A stretch of DNA of 14,896 nucleotides. It comes from Bacteroidota bacterium. GTDB lineage: Bacteria; Bacteroidota; Bacteroidia; Bacteroidales; UBA12481. The DNA is taken from NCBI GenBank assembly GCA_030592205.1, contig JAUVKA010000036.1:1-14896 (forward strand), written 5' to 3'. Both the position numbers and the translations under genes were made by a program. The notes under the pieces are model-generated. The model did not search any database. It was not told the origin of the DNA and was given only the letters and a program-made list of their open reading frames with translations. The first letter of the stretch is position 1. The number at the start of each line of letters is the position of its first letter. Shown in pieces: positions 1 through 6,734 of this stretch.

Positions 1-354
1 CAAGATGCCATCACGGCGAGGCACAAGGCCCCGCCCTACAATGTGCCCCACCCCGATGGCAATCCATCAACTTGGCCTGTTTATTTCTTCGGTTCCGATA
101 CCTCCGGCGAAAAATCATTCGAAGAATTCTTCACCGAGAAAGAAGAACTCGATGAAGATACCTTTGTCAATCTTGGTGTAATTAAAAACTCAATTAAAAG
201 GCCAAAACAAGAGATCGATAAGATATTCGACCAATTAGGGAAGTTATTTGGCACTGATAATGTTACTAAAGCTCAGGTAGTAGGGATATTAAAAGAATAT
301 CTTCCTAATTTTGAGCATATTGAAACGGGGAAGGGATTGGATTCGAAAATGTAG
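1..354 (+). CDS. C-terminus of a nucleotide-sugar 4,6-dehydratase (CapD/PseB-like), 5' end outside window
   Basis: The frame is open to the left edge of the window, so the GTG at 43 is not the true start; about 117 residues are visible. The segment YFFGSDTSGEKSFEEFFTE, the later NLGVIKNS and the ending ETGKGLDSKM match what I remember of the C-terminal tail of Bacteroidota SDR-type UDP-GlcNAc 4,6-dehydratases/epimerases (polysaccharide biosynthesis protein CapD family). The NAD-binding Rossmann part lies upstream and cannot be checked. The enzyme would make a 4-keto-6-deoxy sugar nucleotide in the cytoplasm for capsule or O-antigen synthesis, which fits the Wzi, WecA-like and WlbA genes downstream. 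The residues ARHKAPPY come from a short repeat (18-39) also found elsewhere in the window. Wzi begins 44 bases downstream, so co-transcription is likely. Family placement is from a tail only. Confidence 0.6.
   Translation, partial: QDAITARHKAPPYNVPHPDGNPSTWPVYFFGSDTSGEKSFEEFFTEKEELDEDTFVNLGVIKNSIKRPKQEIDKIFDQLGKLFGTDNVTKAQVVGILKEYLPNFEHIETGKGLDSKM
18..39 (+). repeat. REP-like repeat copy inside the dehydratase coding region
   Basis: These 22 bases match the compact repeat at 9416-9437 (read on the opposite strand) at about 18 of 22 positions: both have a gaggcac/ggggcac start, aaggcccc/aggcccc in the middle and a ctac end. Here the element is translated as part of ARHKAPPY. Its presence in a coding region parallels the copies at the ends of the glycosyltransferase and ispG genes. 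Confidence 0.5.
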
Positions 355-398
355 ATGGAAAAGGTTGCAACAATAATAGATGAACAAACTCCTCTGAA

Positions 399-2045
399 AT
401 GGAAAAACTAAGCAATTATCTTACGAAGAAGGCCATAATTCTCATTACGGCTATAATTTTGGCACCAGGCCTTCATTCCCAGGACCTCCATCATTACATG
501 CTCCCCACAAGCGATACCATCAACCATGCCTCTGTAACAGAACATTTTAGATCCCTAAGCTCATCAGTCTATAAACCCATAAAGCAGGAACGTTCATTCA
601 AACAGTTTATCACAGATAAGATCTTCCATGAAAACCTTTTTGTTATTCACAAAGACAATTACTACTTCACGATAGATCCTATTTTTGGTCAGCATCTGGG
701 AAGGGAATTTGTGAGCGGAGAGAAGCTTTGGGAAAACACAAGGGCTTTTAATATTCAGGGTACCCTGATATTAAGACCCAAGATTCAAGATACAAGATAC
801 AAGATACAAGATACAAGATACAAGATACAAGATACAAGATACAAGATACAAGAGCAACCTACCCTCTCTTTTTCTACCAGCTATTTCGAATCCCAGTATG
901 CTCATGCTCCTTACCTCGACTCAATAGTTCGTTTCCTGAGGGCTACACCGGGACAGTTGCGCCCTAATGATGCCAGTTATGCGGAGGGATGGATCAGGTA
1001 TGAGCCGAATAGAATATTTTCCTTTGAGGCCGGTCATGGAAAGAACTTTATTGGCAACGGTTACCGTTCGCTCCTTTTGTCTGATGGAGCTACACCTTAT
1101 CCATATTTCCGTATTGATACTAAAATTTGGCGTGTTCATTATGTGAACCTGTGGGCTGAGCTACAGGATATAAATTTCAGAAATAGTAATACAGATGGAT
1201 ACCAGAAAAAATATACTGCTCTGCATTATTTAAGTTTTGCAATAACCAATCGGTTCGAAGCAGGCCTTTTCGAAGTGGTTAATTGGCAGGGTCGTGATAG
1301 TACTCATCACAGGGGGTTCGACATCAACTATCTGAATCCTGTTATTGTGTATCGTGCGGTGGAGTGGACCATGGGTTCACCGGATAATGTACTGATGGGT
1401 GCAAACCTGAATTACCGCTTTGGTAAGGCTACTTATGTTTATGGGCAATTCATTATGGATGAGTTTAGTCTTTCCGAAGTTAAAAGCTGGAGTGATGGTT
1501 GGTGGGCTAATAAAATGGGGTGGCAAATTGGAGCAAAAACCTGGATTCCGTTGCAACCCGCAACCCGCAACAGGTATATTTTCCTCCAGACCGAATTTAA
1601 TGCAGTACGTCCTTATACTTATAGCCACTGGACCTCAAAACAAAATTATGGACACTACAATCAGCCTCTTGCCCACCCATTAGGAGCCAACTTTATGGAA
1701 TGGGTGAATTTCATACGCTTAAGGTGGGATCGGGTTATAGTTGAAGGTCGCTATTCATGGGCACAATTTGGATCAGACTTCAATGGTTCGAATTACGGAC
1801 ACAATATATTTCTTTCCACTATGGACAGAGTTTCCAACTATGATGTTTTCATTAGCGATGGCCTTCTCAATACCCTCACCTATAAGACGCTGACCACCTC
1901 CTATCTGGTCAATTCCGCGTCGAATTTCAACATCTTTTTAAAACTTACCGACCGTCACCAGGTCACCGAGCTGAAAGACAAACATGATCTGATGTTTCAG
2001 TTTGGAGTACGCAGTTCTATTAGAAATATTTACTACGATTTTTAG
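399..2045 (+). CDS. Wzi-family capsule assembly outer-membrane protein
   Basis: A 548-residue exported protein. Residues 1-27 form a signal peptide (KKAIILITAIILAPGLHS, cut before QD). The rest is rich in alternating aromatic/polar strands typical of a beta-barrel. The stretch AGHGKNFIGNGYRSLLLSD near residues 212-230, and QTEFNAVRPYTYSH further on, are characteristic of the Bacteroidota capsule assembly protein Wzi family (Caps_assemb_Wzi). Escherichia/Klebsiella Wzi is an outer-membrane lectin that attaches capsule to the cell surface; the same role here is inferred. Residues 130-150 are three copies of QDTRYKI, encoded by a perfect 7-base tandem array (786-848), probably in an external or periplasmic loop. 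A second small array gives LQPATRN. Start ATG 399 is chosen for the signal peptide. No promoter is seen in the 44-base gap upstream, so it is probably in an operon with the dehydratase. Confidence 0.8.
   Translation: MEKLSNYLTKKAIILITAIILAPGLHSQDLHHYMLPTSDTINHASVTEHFRSLSSSVYKPIKQERSFKQFITDKIFHENLFVIHKDNYYFTIDPIFGQHLGREFVSGEKLWENTRAFNIQGTLILRPKIQDTRYKIQDTRYKIQDTRYKIQEQPTLSFSTSYFESQYAHAPYLDSIVRFLRATPGQLRPNDASYAEGWIRYEPNRIFSFEAGHGKNFIGNGYRSLLLSDGATPYPYFRIDTKIWRVHYVNLWAELQDINFRNSNTDGYQKKYTALHYLSFAITNRFEAGLFEVVNWQGRDSTHHRGFDINYLNPVIVYRAVEWTMGSPDNVLMGANLNYRFGKATYVYGQFIMDEFSLSEVKSWSDGWWANKMGWQIGAKTWIPLQPATRNRYIFLQTEFNAVRPYTYSHWTSKQNYGHYNQPLAHPLGANFMEWVNFIRLRWDRVIVEGRYSWAQFGSDFNGSNYGHNIFLSTMDRVSNYDVFISDGLLNTLTYKTLTTSYLVNSASNFNIFLKLTDRHQVTELKDKHDLMFQFGVRSSIRNIYYDF
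779..855 (+). repeat. Heptanucleotide tandem array, caagata x9, in wzi
   Basis: Nine perfect copies of caagata fill 786-848, flanked by one imperfect copy on each side (caagatt, caagagc). Nine units are 63 bases, so the frame is kept and the peptide repeats every seven residues. All three frames of the array encode the same cyclic peptide without stops. Loss of one unit would bring the downstream sequence into a frame that ends at TAG 925-927; gain of one unit leads to TAA 965-967. It is therefore a plausible slipped-strand phase-variation tract. Confidence 0.95.
1554..1574 (+). repeat. Short heptamer array, caacccg x2 plus partial, in wzi
   Basis: Two perfect caacccg units are followed by caacagg. 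The encoded LQPATRN is the same peptide produced by the heptamer array in ispG at 7252-7307, showing that a related repeat sits in two unrelated genes. Confidence 0.75.
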
Positions 2046-2048
2046 CCT

Positions 2049-2151
2049 GGGGCACAAGACCAATGATACATTATCTGTTTTCCATCATCCCGGGGACTCC
2101 CGATACACTATCGCTATCGGGATTTCGTAAACTCAACAGGCCCCGGGCTAC
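2049..2151 (+). repeat. Dispersed repeat, long form, copy 1 (with hairpin)
   Basis: This 103-base element begins ggggcac four bases after the wzi stop codon and ends ggccccgggctac. It matches 3403-3509 in order: caatgatacattat near the start, then gggatttcgtaaactcaaca and ccccgggctac at the end, with divergence between. It contains a perfect 8-base stem, tcccgata (2098-2105) with tatcggga (2115-2122) and a 9-base loop. It may help terminate wzi transcription, although there is no T-run after the stem. The outer ends together resemble the compact repeat at 9416-9437. Confidence 0.8.
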
Positions 2152-2196
2152 GGGAACCTTTTCGTAACTTTAGGGCCCCTAGTCCATCTGTCCCTT

Positions 2197-2227
2197 TTTG
2201 TTTCTTAATTTGTAATTTTTACCTTTG
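2197..2227 (+). promoter_or_regulatory. Probable Bacteroidota-type promoter for the WecA-like gene
   Basis: A TTTG (2197-2200) is followed after 19 bases by tacctttg (2220-2227), matching the Bacteroidota consensus of a -33 TTTG and a -7 TAnnTTTG. Transcription would start near 2234, leaving an AT-rich leader of about 80 bases before the ATG at 2314. Confidence 0.55.
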
Positions 2228-2313
2228 GGCTTGGTGAATCTGAAAACGAAATATTTTCATAAATATTTTTTTAGCAGTATTCTATTAAATGGGAGTATTT
2301 TATCGACCTTGTC

Positions 2314-3420
2314 ATGACCTTTAACCTAATACTGGAATATCTGAACTGGAATATGCTTTTCAGTTTGCTTATTGCAGCTATGATATCAAGAATAGCTATT
2401 CCGCCCGTTGTGCGGGTGGCGAGGGCTAAGAAACTGGTTTCTGTACAAAATGGACGTTCAAGTCACCTGGGAACAGTTCCCTACCTGGGAGGAATTCCTA
2501 TTTTTGCTGCCCTGGCAATAAGTGCCAGCTTATTTGTGAAAGATGACTTAAGTCAGGAATTTCAATATATTTTTCCAGCAATACTGATAATCTTCTTTAT
2601 TGGTCTGAAAGATGATATTGTAAACATTAGACCCTTAACAAAGTTATACGGACAAATATTGGCCTCATTGTTAGTTATTATCCTGGCTGATGTGAGGATT
2701 TCTACACTTCATGGGATTTTGGGAATAGGGGAGCTGAATCTTATTGTCAGTTATTTATTCACCCTGTTGGTATTTGTGGCACTGATAAATGCCTTTAATC
2801 TAAGTGATGGAATTGATGGGCTAGCCTCTGGATTGGGAATACAGATATCTTTGATTTTTGGTTTTTGGCTGGCCTTTCTGCAGCACGATGATTATGCGGT
2901 TCTGGCCTTTGCTCTGGTTGGTGGACTGATCCCCTTTTACCTGTACAATGTGTTCGGGAAAAAATATAAACTGTTCATGGGTGATACAGGTTCGCTTCTT
3001 ATTGGCTTGATTTTTTCCATACTTGCTGTAAAGGTACTCGGATGTGAGCTCCCAACTGACAGCATGCTGTATGCTAGTGCTCTGCCGATGCTAGTTGTTT
3101 CTGTTATGATTATTTCTATTGCAGATACTATACGGGTTTTTGTTTTCCGGATCAGTAAGGGGAAATCTCCCTTTCATGCTGACAAAAATCATTTTCATCA
3201 TTACCTTATTGCCTTGGGAATAAACCATTGGAAAGCTTCTACTATTATTATTATTTCTAATACAGCCTTATTTCTTCTGGCGTTTTCTCTTCGAAACATA
3301 GGTGATATTAAATTAGGATTTTTGGTTTTTGGGCTGGCCTTTGCGATTACTTTGACTCCGAGAATAATACTTGAGCTTAGGAAGAAAGACTCTACAAGAC
3401 GCGGGGCACCAAGCCAATGA
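2314..3420 (+). CDS. WecA/MraY-like polyprenyl-phosphate sugar-1-phosphate transferase
   Basis: A 368-residue polytopic inner-membrane protein of glycosyltransferase family 4, with about ten hydrophobic segments. It would move a sugar-1-phosphate from a UDP-sugar to undecaprenyl phosphate, the first step in making a surface polysaccharide. Visible motifs in order: SSHLGTVPYLGGIP (49-62); the metal-binding GLKDD (97-101) followed by K110; NAFNLSDGIDGLA (159-171), with catalytic-region Asp165 and Asp168; FMGDTGS (221-227); and the HADKNHFHH histidine loop (288-296), which is of the WecA type rather than the MraY peptidoglycan type. Length is usual for WecA-like enzymes of Bacteroidota. The sugar is not predictable, but HexNAc is likely. 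The last residues RRGAPSQ and the TGA stop lie inside a dispersed repeat (3403-3509), so the C-terminus has been rewritten by the repeat. It has its own promoter upstream. Confidence 0.88.
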   Translation: MTFNLILEYLNWNMLFSLLIAAMISRIAIPPVVRVARAKKLVSVQNGRSSHLGTVPYLGGIPIFAALAISASLFVKDDLSQEFQYIFPAILIIFFIGLKDDIVNIRPLTKLYGQILASLLVIILADVRISTLHGILGIGELNLIVSYLFTLLVFVALINAFNLSDGIDGLASGLGIQISLIFGFWLAFLQHDDYAVLAFALVGGLIPFYLYNVFGKKYKLFMGDTGSLLIGLIFSILAVKVLGCELPTDSMLYASALPMLVVSVMIISIADTIRVFVFRISKGKSPFHADKNHFHHYLIALGINHWKASTIIIISNTALFLLAFSLRNIGDIKLGFLVFGLAFAITLTPRIILELRKKDSTRRGAPSQ

Positions 3421-3509
3421 TACATTATATGTTCGCGATTATCCCGAGGCATCCAGATACGCTGACGCTATCGATCGGGATTTCGTAAACTCAACAAGCC
3501 CCGGGCTAC
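3403..3509 (+). repeat. Dispersed repeat, long form, copy 2, overlapping the end of the WecA-like gene
   Basis: Second copy of the element at 2049-2151 (107 against 103 bases). It starts with ggggcacc inside the coding sequence and supplies codons GAPSQ and the stop of the glycosyltransferase. The central part has diverged (the gctatcgatcggga region has lost the clean 8-base stem of copy 1), while both ends and the gatttcgtaaactcaaca core are kept. Confidence 0.8.
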
Positions 3510-3539
3510 AAGCCCTCTGCCTTTTGCCTTAATATTCTC

Positions 3540-3547
3540 TATATTTG
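3540..3547 (+). promoter_or_regulatory. Possible -7 box upstream of wlbA
   Basis: The octamer tatatttg fits TAnnTTTG and lies 20 bases before the wlbA ATG (3568). No good TTG is seen at the expected 19-21 base distance upstream, so the -33 element is weak or absent. Confidence 0.4.
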
Positions 3548-3567
3548 TCTGACCAATTATTTTCATC

Positions 3568-4563
3568 ATGAAAAACTTTGCCATCATTGGAGCAGCCGGC
3601 TATGTGGCACCACGGCACATGAAGGCGATTAAGGATACGGGAAACAACTTGTCGTGTGCTTTAGACACTAACGATAGTGTGGGAATTCTTGATTCTTACT
3701 TTCCGAAAGCCAGTTTTTTTGTGGAGCTTGAGCGATTCGACAGACATCTGAATAAGCTGCGACAAGATGGGAACGGTGTGGATTACATCTCAGTTTGCAC
3801 ACCTAATTACCTGCATGACAGTGAGATAAGGTTTGCCTTGCGTAATCAAACCCATGCCATTTGTGAAAAGCCTATTGTTTTGAATCCATGGAATGTTGAT
3901 GCTCTGTGTGAATACCAGGATGAGTTTGATACTAACATTTACAATATCTTACAACTACGTTTGCACCCGGATATTATTGGCTTAAAAAAACGTATCGAAG
4001 AGGGACCGACGGATAAAGTTTATGATATAGATCTGAACTATATAACTTCCAGAGGAAACTGGTACTTTACTTCCTGGAAGGCCGACCTGTTAAAATCAGG
4101 GGGGATAGCAACAAATATCGGAGTGCATTTTTATGACATGCTCACCTGGATTTTTGGTCCGGTTAGTAAAAATATTGTACACATCCATAAACACAATAAA
4201 GCGGCCGGTTTCCTTCAGCTGAAAAATGCCAGGGTTCGTTGGTTTCTCAGTGTAGATAATAATGATATTCCCGAGGAGATTAGTGTAAAAGGCCAGAGAA
4301 CATTTCGTTCCATAAAGGTTGAAGGGGAAGAAATAGAATTTAGTAATGGGTTTACTGATCTTCATACCCGTTCATACGAAGAAATTCTGGCCGGCAGGGG
4401 ATTTTCGGTAAGCGAATCGAAGGCCAATATCGAAATTGTTCATGGCATAAGAATCGCAAAGCCCATTGGTTTGAAAGGAGATTACCATCCCTACCTGAAG
4501 AAGATAGAAGTTGGAGATCCTGAGATAACAGCCAGAGATTATTGGTTTAATCATGACTGCTAG
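3568..4563 (+). CDS. wlbA: UDP-N-acetylglucosaminuronate 3-dehydrogenase (Gfo/Idh/MocA family)
   Basis: A 331-residue cytoplasmic oxidoreductase. WlbA/WbpB oxidises C3 of UDP-GlcNAc uronic acid, an early step towards UDP-2,3-diacetamido-2,3-dideoxy mannuronic/glucuronic acid, a sugar of O-antigens and capsules. The N-terminal Rossmann motif GAAGYVAPRHMKAIKDTGN (8-26) and the phrase NDSVGILDSYFP are nearly word for word those I recall from Bordetella WlbA. Further support: ICEKP with catalytic-region Lys101, YITSRGNWY (158-166), ATNIGVHFYDML with His187 and Asp190, and SYEEILAGRGF. Length is close to the ~350 of the family. The partner steps (WbpA-type UDP-GlcNAc dehydrogenase, aminotransferase, acetyltransferase) are not in this window. 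The dehydratase, Wzi and sugar-phosphate transferase upstream place it in a capsule/O-antigen locus. A strong hairpin follows eight bases after the stop. Confidence 0.88.
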   Translation: MKNFAIIGAAGYVAPRHMKAIKDTGNNLSCALDTNDSVGILDSYFPKASFFVELERFDRHLNKLRQDGNGVDYISVCTPNYLHDSEIRFALRNQTHAICEKPIVLNPWNVDALCEYQDEFDTNIYNILQLRLHPDIIGLKKRIEEGPTDKVYDIDLNYITSRGNWYFTSWKADLLKSGGIATNIGVHFYDMLTWIFGPVSKNIVHIHKHNKAAGFLQLKNARVRWFLSVDNNDIPEEISVKGQRTFRSIKVEGEEIEFSNGFTDLHTRSYEEILAGRGFSVSESKANIEIVHGIRIAKPIGLKGDYHPYLKKIEVGDPEITARDYWFNHDC

Positions 4564-4571
4564 AAGAAAGA

Positions 4572-4590
4572 CCCCGGATCAAGTCCGGGG
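4572..4590 (+). repeat. GC-rich hairpin after wlbA, possible terminator or dispersed palindrome
   Basis: Perfect 7-base stem ccccgga/tccgggg with loop tcaag, starting eight bases after the wlbA stop. There is no following T-tract. The same stem with a different loop (ctaga) occurs inside ispG at 7184-7202, so this is best seen as one copy of a dispersed palindrome that may also stop transcription. Confidence 0.7.
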
Positions 4591-4600
4591 CAGGCTCCAG

Positions 4601-4621
4601 ACGGAAGACGGAAGATGAAGG
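4601..4621 (+). repeat. Short heptamer array, acggaag x2 plus atgaagg
   Basis: Two perfect 7-base units and one degenerate unit in the intergenic region before cpsB. It shows the same 7-base spacing as the larger arrays in wzi, ispG and mtnA. Confidence 0.6.
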
Positions 4622-4698
4622 ATGCTGGAGCGAAGCGACAGTCCCGGCTTGACGGGATAGAATGCTGGAACGAAGCGAAAATCCCGGCTTGACGGGAT
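4622..4698 (+). repeat. Direct repeat, two copies of a ~37-base element with inner palindromes
   Basis: The copies 4622-4658 and 4662-4698 differ at only three positions. Each begins atgctgga and contains tcccggcttgacggga, a short 5-base stem with a 6-base loop. They fill the gap between wlbA and cpsB, and the second copy ends just before the proposed cpsB promoter. Confidence 0.85.
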
Positions 4699-4701
4699 CG
4701 G

Positions 4702-4733
4702 TTGTCGGATGAAGTTTCCTTTTTCTATCTTTG
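4702..4733 (+). promoter_or_regulatory. Probable promoter of the CpsB-like gene
   Basis: TTG at 4702-4704 followed after 21 bases by tatctttg (4726-4733), a good match to the Bacteroidota -33/-7 pattern. The start codon ATG 4738 follows the -7 box by only four bases, so the mRNA would have almost no leader. This argues against the earlier in-frame TTG at 4702, which lies in the -33 element. Confidence 0.6.
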
Positions 4734-4737
4734 CGGA

Positions 4738-5475
4738 ATGTTGCTTTTTAGAAAAAGAATTAAAGGTTTAGAGGATTTCTCTGCCCTTGGTGTGGATTTT
4801 CATAATCATGTAATTCCCGGAATTGATGATGGTTCGCATTCACTTGAGGAATCGTTGAAAATGCTGAAGCTTTGGGTGGAGCTGGGCTTTAAAAAAGTGA
4901 TTGCCTCACCTCATGTGATCACAGCTCTATACCCAAATACCAAAGATATCATACTGGGACAGATGCATCATTTGCAGGAAGTTATCCGTGAAAATAACTT
5001 GCCGATTGTATTTGAGGCAACAGCAGAATATCATCTTGATTTTGAGTTTCGTGAGCGATTGGAGAAAGGGGAACTCATTCCCTTTGGCAAAAGTAATTAC
5101 ATCCTGGTGGAGCTGCCCTTTCAACAACCTGCTTTTCCAATCGAGGAAATCCTTTTCGCTATCCAAACGGCTGGATATAATCCTATTCTGGCCCATCCTG
5201 AACGCTACCTTTATCTTGATGCAAATTTCAAAAGGTTTTATGACCTGAAAGACCGCGGATTATTATTCCAGCTTAACATGAATTCCCTCACAGGAATTTA
5301 TGGAATCCCGGTTAAAAAAATTGCACAAAAGCTTATAAAAAATAATTTAATTGATTTTGCCTGTTCGGATGCCCACCACTGCAACCATTTGCATGAATTA
5401 AAAAACCTGTATCGTAATTCACACTTTAACAGTCTGATGAATAGTGGATTATTGCGAAATCGCGAGTTGTTATAG
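4738..5475 (+). CDS. CpsB/CapC-like PHP-domain tyrosine phosphatase
   Basis: A 245-residue cytoplasmic protein with the metal-binding residues of PHP phosphatases: DFHNHVIPGIDDGS (20-33, with His22, His24, Asp30), SPH (His59), AEYH (Glu97), AHPERY (His153) and CSDAHH (Asp211, His213). In Gram-positive capsule loci such enzymes dephosphorylate the Wzc/CpsD-type tyrosine kinase that controls chain length. Many Bacteroidota polysaccharide loci carry a homologue, and the same role is inferred. No kinase or chain-length gene is in this window. The start ATG 4738 was taken because it sits directly after a TAnnTTTG box. A long inverted repeat after the stop (5514-5546) could end the transcript. Confidence 0.82.
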   Translation: MLLFRKRIKGLEDFSALGVDFHNHVIPGIDDGSHSLEESLKMLKLWVELGFKKVIASPHVITALYPNTKDIILGQMHHLQEVIRENNLPIVFEATAEYHLDFEFRERLEKGELIPFGKSNYILVELPFQQPAFPIEEILFAIQTAGYNPILAHPERYLYLDANFKRFYDLKDRGLLFQLNMNSLTGIYGIPVKKIAQKLIKNNLIDFACSDAHHCNHLHELKNLYRNSHFNSLMNSGLLRNRELL

Positions 5476-5513
5476 TGTGTTGGCCAGGTTATTAAGTATT
5501 CCCCCATAAAATA

Positions 5514-5546
5514 CCCGTCTTCTTAGCTGGGCGCCAAAAAGACGGG
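5514..5546 (+). terminator. Inverted repeat after the CpsB-like gene
   Basis: Perfect 8-base arms cccgtctt (5514-5521) and aagacggg (5539-5546) surround a 17-base loop. It lies 38 bases after the stop codon. There is no T-run after it, so intrinsic termination is only a guess; the loop contains gggcgcc, itself partly self-complementary. Confidence 0.4.
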
Positions 5547-5798
5547 CAAATCAAGAACCACCTTACAGATTAGATAGCATAAAACAACTATCTCCACATA
5601 GGTACGTGGATCGCTAAGTTAGTTATTAATCAAATAGTTTCCAAATTCGGACAGCGTATTTTCCTGACTCTATCCACAAAATGTGCAGCAGTTAATATAT
5701 AAAATCGGCTTGCTAAATCTTTCTATATTTGTTCAGTCTGAATAATATGTGAAAGGCTTAAAAACAAATCAGACTATTGAAAATAAAAGCATCAAAAA
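5547..5798. other. AT-rich intergenic region before gldA
   Basis: No coding region is supported in these 252 bases. A nested dyad is visible: aacta (5586-5590) with tagtt (5620-5624), and inside it tccac (5593-5597) with gtgga (5606-5610). It might be a small structured RNA element or the remains of a mobile sequence. A -7 box for gldA lies at 5724. No tRNA or known riboswitch was recognised. Confidence 0.45.
5724..5731 (+). promoter_or_regulatory. Possible -7 box of the gldA operon
   Basis: tatatttg matches TAnnTTTG and would start transcription about 60 bases before gldA. A TTG lies only 11 bases upstream, which is too close for a normal -33, so support is partial. Confidence 0.4.
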
Positions 5799-6734
5799 AT
5801 GTCGATCAAGGTTCAGAATATAAGTAAGAATTACGGAAAGCAGAAAGCTCTGGATGATGTGTCCTTTACTATCAATACCGGAGAAGTAGTGGGTTTTATT
5901 GGTCCTAATGGGGCTGGAAAATCTACTATGATGAAAATTATTACCGGTTTCATCCCTCAAACGGAGGGAACTGTAATGGTTAATGATCTGAATACTCTTG
6001 AGCATTCTCTGGAGATCCGAAAACGAATAGGTTATCTGCCGGAAAATAATCCTCTTTATTTAGATATGTATGTGAAGGAATATCTCAAGATGGTGGGAGA
6101 GATCTATCGTAGGGCAGGAGGGCAAGAGGGCAGGAAGGCAAAAGGATTAGATAAGAGGGTGGACGAGATGATTGATCTGGTTGGCTTGGATTTGGAGAAG
6201 CATAAGAAAATCGGGGCACTTTCGAAGGGCTTCCGGCAGCGTGTTGGTTTGGCCCAGGCTTTGATCCATGATCCGGATGTTCTGATCCTGGATGAGCCTA
6301 CCTCAGGCTTGGATCCAAACCAGATAGTGGGGATAAGGGATTTTATAGCTGAGCTTGGTAAGGATAAAACAATTATGTTATCAACCCATATCATGCAGGA
6401 GGTGCAGGCTATCTGTGATAGGGTGATTATCATCAATCTGGGACGTGTAGTGGCTGATGATCCTACAGAAAAGATACAAAGCCAGAACCTGGATGCCTTC
6501 CAGACCATTGAGATGGAATTCGAACAGGTGATCAGCGGAAACTCTCTTAAGCAGATTCATGGTGTTGTTAAGGTGAAAAAAATCGACAGCAAACATTTCT
6601 TGCTTGAAGGCAAGCCAAATCGTGATATACGCTCTGATATTTTCCAGTGGGCAGTGAAAAATAAAGTCACAGTCCTGAAACTGGCCAAGAGGGAAAAGAG
6701 CCTTGAAGAAGTTTTCCAGGAATTAACAAAATAG
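5799..6734 (+). CDS. gldA: GldA-type ABC transporter ATP-binding protein
   Basis: A 311-residue cytoplasmic ATPase of an ABC transporter. Walker A GPNGAGKST is at 35-43 after Tyr12 of the A-loop, the signature LSKGFRQR at 141-148, Walker B VLILDEPTSGLDPNQ at 161-175, and the switch histidine in STHIMQEV at 197. The DPNQ ending and the C-terminal domain finishing KSLEEVFQELT resemble GldA, the ATPase that pairs with membrane proteins GldF/GldG and is needed for gliding in Flavobacterium; it is also common in non-gliding Bacteroidota. No GldF/GldG gene is in the window. Residues about 105-116 (RAGGQEGRKAKG) come from an 8-base tandem array and look like an addition to the helical region after Walker A. 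The stop codon lies in another octamer repeat, 14 bases before ispG, suggesting one transcript. Confidence 0.8.
   Translation: MSIKVQNISKNYGKQKALDDVSFTINTGEVVGFIGPNGAGKSTMMKIITGFIPQTEGTVMVNDLNTLEHSLEIRKRIGYLPENNPLYLDMYVKEYLKMVGEIYRRAGGQEGRKAKGLDKRVDEMIDLVGLDLEKHKKIGALSKGFRQRVGLAQALIHDPDVLILDEPTSGLDPNQIVGIRDFIAELGKDKTIMLSTHIMQEVQAICDRVIIINLGRVVADDPTEKIQSQNLDAFQTIEMEFEQVISGNSLKQIHGVVKVKKIDSKHFLLEGKPNRDIRSDIFQWAVKNKVTVLKLAKREKSLEEVFQELTK
6112..6143 (+). repeat. Octamer tandem array in gldA
   Basis: Four units of eight bases: gggcagga, gggcaaga, gggcagga, aggcaaaa. In protein this is part of RAGGQEGRKAKG. Its unit length (8) differs from the 7-base rule of the other arrays. Confidence 0.8.

Noticed and set aside
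355..411. Tiny 18-codon frame between the dehydratase and wzi
   Set aside because: It starts directly after the upstream stop, overlaps the wzi start, and has no family signal; probably chance.
779..855. CRISPR array
   Set aside because: The repeats are contiguous 7-base units without spacers, inside a translated gene. No 23-45 base repeats with unique spacers occur anywhere in the window.
4702..4737. TTG start extending the CpsB-like protein by 12 residues
   Set aside because: The TTG belongs to a -33 box and the -7 box lies inside the added codons, so those codons would not be in the mRNA.
5547..5798. tRNA or riboswitch in the gap before gldA
   Set aside because: No cloverleaf, anticodon arm or known conserved core could be found; only two weak dyads.
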